Made by a program: the position numbers and the translations under genes
Notes under the pieces: model-generated
Seen by the model: only the letters and a program-made list of their open reading frames with translations
The model's database searches: none
Told to the model about the DNA's origin: nothing
Source of the DNA: Proteobacteria bacterium UBA7447
GTDB lineage: Bacteria; Pseudomonadota; Gammaproteobacteria; Arenicellales; UBA868
Direction of reading: 5' to 3'
Assembly: GCA_002477475.1 (NCBI GenBank)
Contig: DLPX01000043.1
Span: 5,747 to 21,943 of the forward strand
DNA length: 16,197 nt
Shown: positions 1-5,961 of the stretch, piece after piece
How positions within the stretch are numbered: position 1 is the first letter of the stretch
How the letters are laid out: every line of letters begins with the position of its first letter

Positions 1-246
1 CCGAATGAAGAAGTCCAGATCAACTTCTACAATGACCAGCCCATTGGCATCGAACTGCCCGCGAGCGTTGTTCTGGAGGTCACAGAGACCGAAACAGTCG
101 TCAAGGGCCAGACTGCCGCTGGCTCAGGAAAGCCCGCTATAGTAGAAACCGGCCTTCGGGTAATCGTTCCGCCGTTCGTCAATGCCGGAGACAAGATCCG
201 GGTAAACACCGACACGGCGGAGTACATGGAGCGGGCAGACTCTTAA
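1..246 (+). CDS. efp: Elongation factor P, C-terminal part (5' end outside window)
   Basis: EF-P binds between the ribosomal P and E sites and relieves stalling at polyproline stretches. The visible 81 codons, read in frame from base 1 to the TAA at 244-246, cover the last part of domain II and the whole C-terminal OB domain. The segment GKPAIVETG, then VPPFVNAGDKIRVNT and an ending EYMERADS match the EF-P C-terminus (E. coli ends EYVSRVK). E. coli EF-P has 188 residues, so rather more than half of the protein lies to the left. The N-terminal loop with the modified lysine is therefore not visible and the modification pathway cannot be judged. YeiP, an EF-P paralogue, is a less likely alternative. 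The gene converges on nagZ with a 38-base gap. Confidence 0.93.
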   Translation, partial: PNEEVQINFYNDQPIGIELPASVVLEVTETETVVKGQTAAGSGKPAIVETGLRVIVPPFVNAGDKIRVNTDTAEYMERADS

Positions 247-284
247 TCGGCTGACTCTCAGAATGCCGCCCCGGCTCGACAACT

Positions 285-1289
285 TTAGATGTGTCGGGTC
301 ACCCGCTCTCTCGCCTCATTCATCAGAGCATCATCTGTCTTATAAGGGGCATTTGGACGCATCGTCTCCAACCTCCCTCGACTGGCCTCCGACTGAGGAG
401 GTAACTCAGCGGACTCGAGCACCTGGTCCGTTACCTCGTCACTATTGCACAAAAGCACCATATCAGAGCCTGCCTCGAGCGCCATTCTCGCTAGCCCCTC
501 AGGGGCTGCTATGGTGCCCAGCGCACCCATCATAATATCGTCTGAGAAAATGGTCCCCCTGAAACCAAGCCGGCCTCTGAGTTCATCGGTCAAGAATTTA
601 TACGAAAGACTTGCAGGTACCGGGTCTACCCCGGGGAACAGCACATGACAACTCATCACCCCAGCGATCGTTTCAGAATCTAAATTCAGATACACCTGCA
701 TATCGTCTTTGCGCAATTGACCAAGTGATCTCTCATCACGCGGGAGTTCCTCGTGGGGATCTTCTACAACGCCACTGTGGCCTGGGAAATGCTTGCCGAC
801 GCCCCGCATTCCATTCAACGTCATTCCGGACGCGAGTGCGTGCGCAAGCGTCGAGACGACCTGTGGGTTTAGGTGAAATGCACGCGTACCGATCGCTCTG
901 TTGCTTGAAAGGAGATCCAGTACTGGGGCAAAACTGAAATCTACGCCACAACCGCGCAACTCTCCTGATAACACGTATCCGGTTGCCCGAGCCAAGGCCA
1001 AACCGGATTCTCGATGAGTACTAAAAAGCTTGCCAATCGTCTCCATGTCTGGCAACCGCGTGAAACCCTCCTGAAATCTTTGGACACGCCCTCCTTCCTG
1101 ATCGACCGCAATCAGTAATTCTGGGCTCTTGAGCGCCCTGATTTCACCAGTAAGCGCGCGCAGCTGCTCTGGGGAGCTATAGTTTCTTGCGAAAAGGATG
1201 ACGCCACCGATACTGGGGTGCATCAGCCTTGATCGGCTTGACCCATTAAGCGCCGTCCCCTCGATGCTCACCATTAGAGGCCCGGTCAT
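285..1289 (-). CDS. nagZ: Beta-N-acetylhexosaminidase (NagZ, GH3 family)
   Basis: NagZ is a cytoplasmic GH3 enzyme that removes N-acetylglucosamine from imported anhydro-muropeptides in murein recycling; in many bacteria its products affect AmpC induction. The 334-residue product starts MTGPLMVSIEG, as E. coli NagZ starts MGPVMLDVEG. Visible landmarks are DQEGGRVQRFQEGFTRLP (63-80), KHFPGH (166-171), the Asp-x-His of EDPHEE (D177, H179; general acid/base dyad of NagZ) and FSDD (248-251) holding the expected catalytic aspartate. There is no signal peptide, which fits a cytoplasmic enzyme. An open frame runs upstream into kdsB, but family alignment favours the ATG at 1289. That start leaves 10 bases after the kdsB stop and has no clear Shine-Dalgarno, so translation may depend on kdsB. 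It is the last gene of the minus-strand block. Confidence 0.95.
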   Translation of the reverse strand: MTGPLMVSIEGTALNGSSRSRLMHPSIGGVILFARNYSSPEQLRALTGEIRALKSPELLIAVDQEGGRVQRFQEGFTRLPDMETIGKLFSTHRESGLALARATGYVLSGELRGCGVDFSFAPVLDLLSSNRAIGTRAFHLNPQVVSTLAHALASGMTLNGMRGVGKHFPGHSGVVEDPHEELPRDERSLGQLRKDDMQVYLNLDSETIAGVMSCHVLFPGVDPVPASLSYKFLTDELRGRLGFRGTIFSDDIMMGALGTIAAPEGLARMALEAGSDMVLLCNSDEVTDQVLESAELPPQSEASRGRLETMRPNAPYKTDDALMNEARERVTRHI

Positions 1290-1299
1290 CGTAGATGAA

Positions 1300-2061
1300 C
1301 TATTCTGAGAAATCGCGGATAGCCCGTTCGAGGTCCGCCACAGTGTCAATACCGGGACCGGGGGCCTGGCGCGCCGCTGCAACAGCAATCTTGTCGCCCA
1401 GCCAAAGCACTCTCAGTTGCTCGAGTGCTTCAGTGATCTCAAGAGCACAAGGCGAAGTATACGAAAGGTGTTGAAGATATTCACAGCGATAGGCGTAAAT
1501 CCCGATATGTCGGCGCACATTCCTCCATGGAACCCGATCAGGCGAATCGCCCTTGAGCTCACGCGCATGCGGAATCGACGCTCTGGAGAAGTAGATCGCA
1601 TGTCCATGACTGTCAGTCACGACTTTAACAACGGCGGGGTCGGAATATTGCTGGGGTTTATCCAAAGCGGTACAGGCGGTTGCCACCCTCGCTTGCGAAT
1701 CTTCACTCAAAAGCGTCGCGACCTGGTCAATGAGTTCACCTGGCATATCAGGCTCATCGCCTTGGACATTCACGACAATTTCCGTAGGCGCGAGTCCCAG
1801 AATCCGCGCGGCCTCGGCTACGCGATCGGTCCCGCTCTGATGCGTGGCCGAGGTCATGCACGATTCGCCGCCGAATTGGCGTACTGTCTGTGCAATCCCT
1901 TCATCATCCGTCGCTACAACAATGTTGGCGGCGCTGGAGCGCGCCGCTGACTCAAAGGTTCGTTGAATGAGAGGCCGCCCCGCGATATCCCGGAGCGGCT
2001 TCCCCGGAAGTCTCTGGGAGCCGAATCTTGCGGGAATGACTATTGTGAAGTTTTCCGACAT
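1300..2061 (-). CDS. kdsB: 3-deoxy-manno-octulosonate cytidylyltransferase (CMP-Kdo synthetase)
   Basis: KdsB activates Kdo with CTP to CMP-Kdo, the donor used by the Kdo transferase WaaA on lipid IVA; it is cytosolic. The protein has 253 residues, close to the roughly 250 usual for the family. Landmarks are the N-terminal nucleotide-binding segment IPARFGSQRLPGKPL (9-23), SGTDR (76-80), NVQGDEP (98-104), HIGIYAYR (185-192), EALEQLRVLW (211-220) and PGIDT (236-240). The ATG at 2061 lies one base after the lpxK stop, so the two genes are probably translationally coupled. In E. coli and Pseudomonas a small ycaR-type gene lies between lpxK and kdsB; it is absent here. Confidence 0.97.
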   Translation of the reverse strand: MSENFTIVIPARFGSQRLPGKPLRDIAGRPLIQRTFESAARSSAANIVVATDDEGIAQTVRQFGGESCMTSATHQSGTDRVAEAARILGLAPTEIVVNVQGDEPDMPGELIDQVATLLSEDSQARVATACTALDKPQQYSDPAVVKVVTDSHGHAIYFSRASIPHARELKGDSPDRVPWRNVRRHIGIYAYRCEYLQHLSYTSPCALEITEALEQLRVLWLGDKIAVAAARQAPGPGIDTVADLERAIRDFSE

Positions 2062-2062
2062 G

Positions 2063-3055
2063 TCAGGCGCTCAAATTGACCTGCCCCGTTTGGTGGATCA
2101 CACTTTCCAATTTATCGATCAATTCCTCGGGAATCTCAGTGACTTGCGAAACAGACCAACAACGGTCGCTCGCAAACCTACCACACTTGACCGCATCTTT
2201 TTCAGTCATCAGAACAGTCGTCTCCGCGGGAATGTCATCAGCGCAAAATTGATGATGGTCTGGAAACGGATGCGCAGTTATCGTCAGGCCATGTTGTCTC
2301 AGTAGATCAAAAAACCGCTCCGGGCGATGAATGCCGGCAAGGGCGGCGAGTGGCACATCACGAAATTCGTCTAGCGAGGCCTCTTCTCCTGAAACAAGAT
2401 TGCGCGCACTGCCAAGAGCGGCGGTGACACTGTATTCGCCCTCACTTGCCTCACCTCCGCGCCGAACTCGGATATCGGCAGATGCAAGACGAGCCGGCGG
2501 TTCTCGCAAGGGTCCAGCTGGGAGTAAAAAACCATTACCCAATCCCTCGATGCCGTCGACCATAACAATCTCCGCACTTCGGGCCATAGCGTAATGTTGA
2601 AGGCCATCGTCGGAAATCACAATATCAACGGACTCATTTAAAAGCTTTTCGACCGACTGCGCTCTGCGCCTCGCCACCGCGACAGGAAGGCCAGTCTTTC
2701 TGGCAACCAAGACGGGTTCATCGCCGAAGTGGTGGGGATCTCCGTCCGCAGGCACAATCTCGGCCTCTGTTACTTTGCCCCGATAACCTCGACTCACGAT
2801 CCCCGGACGCCATCCTCTAATTTTCAGTCGTTCTGCAAGAGTTATTACGAAAGGGGTTTTACCGGTACCGCCCACCGTAAGATTTCCGACGACGACAACC
2901 GGAATATCAAAGCGATGTGTCTTTAAGACTCCGGAAATGTAGGCGGCTTTTCTAATCTTTGTGACCAACCCATAAACAAGACTAAAGGGCGTGAGTGCGA
3001 GGCTCACGGCAGTGGGTGTGCGCCAGTGCTGCTGAATACGTTCAGCCAGCGTCAT
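2063..3055 (-). CDS. lpxK: Tetraacyldisaccharide 4'-kinase (lipid A 4'-kinase)
   Basis: LpxK phosphorylates the 4' position of the tetraacyl disaccharide to give lipid IVA, the step before Kdo addition. It is a peripheral membrane P-loop kinase on the cytoplasmic face. The 330-residue length matches the family (E. coli 328). An N-terminal hydrophobic stretch (about 15-31) fits the membrane helix of LpxK. The P-loop is GNLTVGGTGKTP (57-68), followed by GIVSRGYRG (85-93), DDGLQH (149-154), AGIHRPERFF (240-249), FPDHH (264-268) and MTEKDAVK (283-290). The frame is open a further 18 codons into msbA, but the ATG at 3055 has an AAGGA five bases upstream and fits family starts. It lies 8 bases after msbA and 1 base before kdsB, whose product acts next in the pathway. 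Confidence 0.97.
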   Translation of the reverse strand: MTLAERIQQHWRTPTAVSLALTPFSLVYGLVTKIRKAAYISGVLKTHRFDIPVVVVGNLTVGGTGKTPFVITLAERLKIRGWRPGIVSRGYRGKVTEAEIVPADGDPHHFGDEPVLVARKTGLPVAVARRRAQSVEKLLNESVDIVISDDGLQHYAMARSAEIVMVDGIEGLGNGFLLPAGPLREPPARLASADIRVRRGGEASEGEYSVTAALGSARNLVSGEEASLDEFRDVPLAALAGIHRPERFFDLLRQHGLTITAHPFPDHHQFCADDIPAETTVLMTEKDAVKCGRFASDRCWSVSQVTEIPEELIDKLESVIHQTGQVNLSA

Positions 3056-3060
3056 AGCCG

Positions 3061-3065
3061 TCCTT
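3061..3065 (-). promoter_or_regulatory. Ribosome binding site of lpxK (AAGGA)
   Basis: AAGGA on the minus strand lies five bases before the ATG at 3055 and overlaps the msbA stop codon. It decides in favour of that start over the longer open frame that begins inside msbA. Confidence 0.7.
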
Positions 3066-4818
3066 ACTCCGTCTCGTCTGCGGAGGCCTGGGCCTGTTGG
3101 GCAAGCCACATCCTGGCGTAGGCGCCATTTTGTGCCAAGAGGCTCTGGTGGGTGCCCGATTCAATAATCTTTCCTGAAGCGAAGACGTGAATAAGGTCAG
3201 CGTGGGTAATGAAACTTAGTCGATGAGCAATCAGAAGCACTGATCGGTGTCCCCGAAACTGCGAGATAGCATGTTTCATCGACTCCTCGGACAGCATGTC
3301 CAGCGCCGAAGTGGCTTCGTCGAGCACCAGCATGGCACCTTTGCGCGACAAAGCTCTGGCCAACGAAACCCGTTGGCGCTGCCCGCCGGAAAGCCGGGAC
3401 CCCAACTCACCGACGCCCTCGTTTTTGTCGGCAAAGGCATCTATCCCCGTCGCACGAAACAGGCTCTCGGCATCAATATCCGTATCATGCCCAGCACCGT
3501 AAAAAACATTCTTCTCGATCGATCCGTCAAACAGAATCGCTTCCTGGGGTACAAGCGCGATCTGTTTTCTCAACTCTTTTTTGGAAAAAGTCTCGATAGA
3601 AGCGCCGTCCACGAAAATGTTGCCTGTGGTTGGGCTATAAAAACCCAAAAGAAGCGATGCGACCGTAGACTTGCCGCTACCGGATTCCCCCACCAATGCA
3701 ATCGTCTGCCCAGGCTTGACTTCAAACGTTGCGCCGTCGAGCGCCCTCCCCTGCCCGCGGGGATACTCGAATACGACTTCCTCAAAGGAGACGGAGCCGG
3801 ACAACACCTTGCCGGTATCAACACCACTGTCCGACTCCTCCGGCTGGTCTATCAGGCGGAACACACTCCCGGCAGCCGCCAGGCCAGCCTGAATGTATTC
3901 ATTTATTCGGGCGAGACGCTTTATTGGACTCATCAGCAACAGGATTGCCCCCATATACGATACGAATGTCCCTGCGCTGACAAACTGGCCGATCGTATCC
4001 GTGAGGGCAAGATAAATTATTCCCGACACCCCTGCGCCGGCGATCAAAAGCAGCATGGGAACACTCACCGCAGCCACTGCGGCCCGTCGTAATGACCGTC
4101 TTTGATTGGCCCTATTGACATCAAGAAATGCGGACTCCTCTTCTGAATATCCTCCGTAGGCTTTGACCACTTTCTGACCCTGCAGCGCCTCTTTCGTGAT
4201 GTGAGTGATCCCCGCCATCGAGTCCTGAATCCCCTCACTCGAGCGGCGGAAACGGCTTGAGGCTTTTCGCACCACTACCGCGACGAGCGGTGTGATCAGA
4301 AGAAAGATGAGCGTCAGATGCCAGCTAAGGATAAACATCCATATAACCAGACCCAGTCCCAGGAGAATATCCTTCACCATTACCCGCACCGCCATCGTCG
4401 ACGCGGTCGAGACCTGCTCCAGATCGTAGATGAGGCGTGAGATCAGATCAGCAGTGGGATTCAGATCAAAATACCGGGCCGGCAACCTCAATATCTTTGC
4501 GAACAGCAACTCCCGTAGATCAAAGATGACACGCCGACTCACCCAGGCAATGCAATATTCGTCGGCAATGGCGCCTGCCGCCCGCGCAATAAACACCGCC
4601 ATCAGTAAAAATGGGGTCAGGGCGATGATCTCTTGATTGCGCTCAACAAAGCCGCCATCCATGATCGGTTTGAGCAGCGCGGCAAAAGCCACCTCTGAAA
4701 GCGCTACGACTGCCATACCCAGAATACTGATCAGGAAAATGCCCTTGTAGGGCCAGACGTAACTCAGCAAACGCCGGTAGAGCAAGGCGCCATTTACGGC
4801 TATTTTGTCCTCTGTCAC
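3064..4818 (-). CDS. msbA: Lipid A export ABC transporter, permease/ATP-binding protein MsbA
   Basis: MsbA is a homodimeric inner-membrane half-transporter that flips lipid A-core to the periplasmic leaflet. The 584 residues match the family (E. coli 582). The N-terminal half carries the six-helix exporter membrane domain, with hydrophobic stretches near 26-48, 66-84, 147-165, 167-184, 251-272 and 283-297. The C-terminal nucleotide-binding domain shows Walker A GESGSGKST (377-385), Q-loop VPQEAILFDGS, signature LSGGQRQR (476-483), Walker B LVLDEAT (497-503), a D-loop SALD and the H-loop His (532). The start codon is GTG at 4818 and overlaps the exbD stop as GTGA, which implies coupled translation. 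Downstream lpxK follows after 8 bases, the usual msbA-lpxK pairing. A generic multidrug exporter is possible by fold, but context and length make MsbA much more likely. Confidence 0.96.
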   Translation of the reverse strand: MTEDKIAVNGALLYRRLLSYVWPYKGIFLISILGMAVVALSEVAFAALLKPIMDGGFVERNQEIIALTPFLLMAVFIARAAGAIADEYCIAWVSRRVIFDLRELLFAKILRLPARYFDLNPTADLISRLIYDLEQVSTASTMAVRVMVKDILLGLGLVIWMFILSWHLTLIFLLITPLVAVVVRKASSRFRRSSEGIQDSMAGITHITKEALQGQKVVKAYGGYSEEESAFLDVNRANQRRSLRRAAVAAVSVPMLLLIAGAGVSGIIYLALTDTIGQFVSAGTFVSYMGAILLLMSPIKRLARINEYIQAGLAAAGSVFRLIDQPEESDSGVDTGKVLSGSVSFEEVVFEYPRGQGRALDGATFEVKPGQTIALVGESGSGKSTVASLLLGFYSPTTGNIFVDGASIETFSKKELRKQIALVPQEAILFDGSIEKNVFYGAGHDTDIDAESLFRATGIDAFADKNEGVGELGSRLSGGQRQRVSLARALSRKGAMLVLDEATSALDMLSEESMKHAISQFRGHRSVLLIAHRLSFITHADLIHVFASGKIIESGTHQSLLAQNGAYARMWLAQQAQASADETE

Positions 4819-5252
4819 GACGCCGCTACCTCAGCCGCGAACTTGACCCGGGTAAGGTTCGCCTTCCGGGCCGCATCTAGGGCTTGCACCACCGCTTGGT
4901 GAGGCGTCTTTGCGTCTGCCTTGATCACAAGCGTTGCCGTGTCGTTTTTAGCCGACAATACCTTAAGCATCTCAGATAACTGCTCAATATTGACTGATGC
5001 GAAGTCTGAGCTTTTCCCACTTTGCTCGGTGCTCATCCGATAAGCGCCTGTTGCATCGATTGCTAGAATCAGTGCAGAAACCGCGGGTTCTGAGGACGCT
5101 TCGGCACTGGCCTCGGGCAGTGCGATTTCGAGTTCTGTCTCCCGCTGGAAAGTGGTCGAGACCATAAAGAAAATCAACAGCAGGAAAACAATATCGATCA
5201 GTGGTGTGAGATTGATCGACACTTCCTCAGTCTCAGGAGATGAGAACTTCAT
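4815..5252 (-). CDS. exbD: ExbD/TolR-family proton-motor subunit
   Basis: ExbD/TolR proteins pair with ExbB/TolQ to form an inner-membrane motor driven by the proton gradient. This 145-residue protein has a short cytoplasmic start, one membrane helix (about 17-34) and a periplasmic domain. The segment INLTPLIDIVFLLLIFFMVS carries the essential helix aspartate (D20) that takes part in proton flow. The periplasmic part, with KNDTATLVIKADAKTPHQAVV, is typical of the family. The ATG overlaps the exbB stop (ATGA) and its own TGA overlaps the msbA GTG start. No tonB, tolA, tolB or pal gene is near, so neither iron uptake nor Tol-Pal function follows from context. Its placement directly before msbA suggests an envelope role, which is inference. 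Confidence 0.92.
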   Translation of the reverse strand: MKFSSPETEEVSINLTPLIDIVFLLLIFFMVSTTFQRETELEIALPEASAEASSEPAVSALILAIDATGAYRMSTEQSGKSSDFASVNIEQLSEMLKVLSAKNDTATLVIKADAKTPHQAVVQALDAARKANLTRVKFAAEVAAS

Positions 5253-5860
5253 TGAAAATTTCTCTGACGTAGCAGATCCAATAACCTCAGCGCCTGCTGT
5301 TCAATTTCCACTGTCAGCTCGCTGATCCGGCCACGGAAATACCGATGAAACATGAGACTGGGAATACCAATAGAAAGACCCGCAGCCGTCGTGATTAGGG
5401 CTTCGTAAATCCCGCCGGCGAGCACCTGTGGATCTCCCACACCTGATGTGGTGATCGCGGCAAACACCTTGATCATGCCGATCACGGTACCCAATAACCC
5501 AAGTAAGGGTGTCGTGGCAGCAATCGTACCCAATGCATTCAGGTACCTCTCAAATCCATGGACAACATGGCGCCCCGCTTCCTCGACGGCCTCCTGTACC
5601 CGGGAGGGATTGCTTTGCGCGGTCGCCAGCCCCGCCGCCAGGACCTGACCCAGCGCAGAGCCACGCCTGAGGGAAGCGATTCGATCGACATCCAGACGAC
5701 CCTCTGAGATCGCCCGATCGACATCCGCCGAAAGACCCGATGGCACGACTGCGCTCCGACGGAGGGCGAATGAACGTTCAATAATGATCGCGACGGAGAT
5801 GACAGAACAGGCGAGGATGGGCAGCATCAGCCACCCCCCGCTACGAAGAAACTCAAGCAC
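5249..5860 (-). CDS. exbB: ExbB/TolQ/MotA-family proton channel subunit
   Basis: ExbB-type proteins form the pentameric channel around ExbD. The 203-residue protein shows the family's three membrane segments (about 10-27, 113-135 and 148-170), a cytoplasmic region between the first two, and the conserved TTPLLGLLGTVIGMI (116-130) and EALITTAAGL (153-162) in helices 2 and 3. The start is a GTG at 5860; an in-frame stop lies three codons upstream, so a longer N-terminus is excluded. The gene overlaps exbD by four bases. It lacks the long N-terminal periplasmic extension found in some TonB-linked ExbB proteins. TolQ is the alternative name by fold, but no tol genes are nearby. Confidence 0.92.
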   Translation of the reverse strand: MLEFLRSGGWLMLPILACSVISVAIIIERSFALRRSAVVPSGLSADVDRAISEGRLDVDRIASLRRGSALGQVLAAGLATAQSNPSRVQEAVEEAGRHVVHGFERYLNALGTIAATTPLLGLLGTVIGMIKVFAAITTSGVGDPQVLAGGIYEALITTAAGLSIGIPSLMFHRYFRGRISELTVEIEQQALRLLDLLRQRNFQ

Positions 5861-5892
5861 GCTTGACTACCAGTCCGATATAAGGGATGTGA

Positions 5893-5909
5893 GGCCAAGA
5901 GATTTGGCC
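5893..5909 (-). repeat. Perfect 6-bp hairpin in the comEC-exbB gap
   Basis: GGCCAA at 5893-5898 and TTGGCC at 5904-5909 are perfect inverted arms around a 5-base loop, 32 bases upstream of the exbB start. No run of T follows on either strand, so it does not look like an intrinsic terminator. It would lie in the exbB leader or between the comEC and exbB reading frames of a joint transcript. Confidence 0.5.
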
Positions 5910-5918
5910 GGCAGATCA

Positions 5919-5947
5919 ATTTTACCCGTGCTTCACCCCATTAACAG
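5919..5947 (-). promoter_or_regulatory. Candidate sigma-70 promoter of exbB
   Basis: On the minus strand CTGTTA (5947-5942) and TAAAAT (5924-5919) are separated by 17 bases. The -10 element matches five of six consensus bases and the -35 only three of six. Transcription would begin near 5912, giving a leader of about 50 bases that contains the GGCCAA hairpin. The 101-base gap after comEC makes an internal promoter plausible, but this is pattern matching only. Confidence 0.35.
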
Positions 5948-5961
5948 GGAAGATTCGAAAA

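Noticed and set aside
265..275. Intrinsic terminator between efp and nagZ
   Set aside because: Only a 4-bp GCCG/CGGC stem with a 3-base loop and no T-run on either strand.
1290..1388. Longer N-terminus of NagZ reaching into kdsB
   Set aside because: The 33 extra residues do not resemble NagZ and overlap the conserved end of kdsB; the ATG at 1289 gives the family N-terminus.
1417..1950. Open frame of 177 codons on the plus strand
   Set aside because: It lies wholly antisense to kdsB, shows no recognisable domain and has no sensible context; it is an effect of kdsB codon use.
3056..3109. Longer N-terminus of LpxK starting inside msbA
   Set aside because: The extra residues are shadow-like and the ATG at 3055 has its own AAGGA and a family-like N-terminus.
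3247..4092. Open frame of 281 codons on the plus strand
   Set aside because: It is antisense to msbA, rich in Cys, His, Pro and Arg in the way of shadow frames, and matches no family I know.
4815..5860. Iron-uptake (TonB-ExbB-ExbD) system
   Set aside because: No tonB, receptor or Fur-box-like sequence is visible; neighbours are envelope-biogenesis genes.
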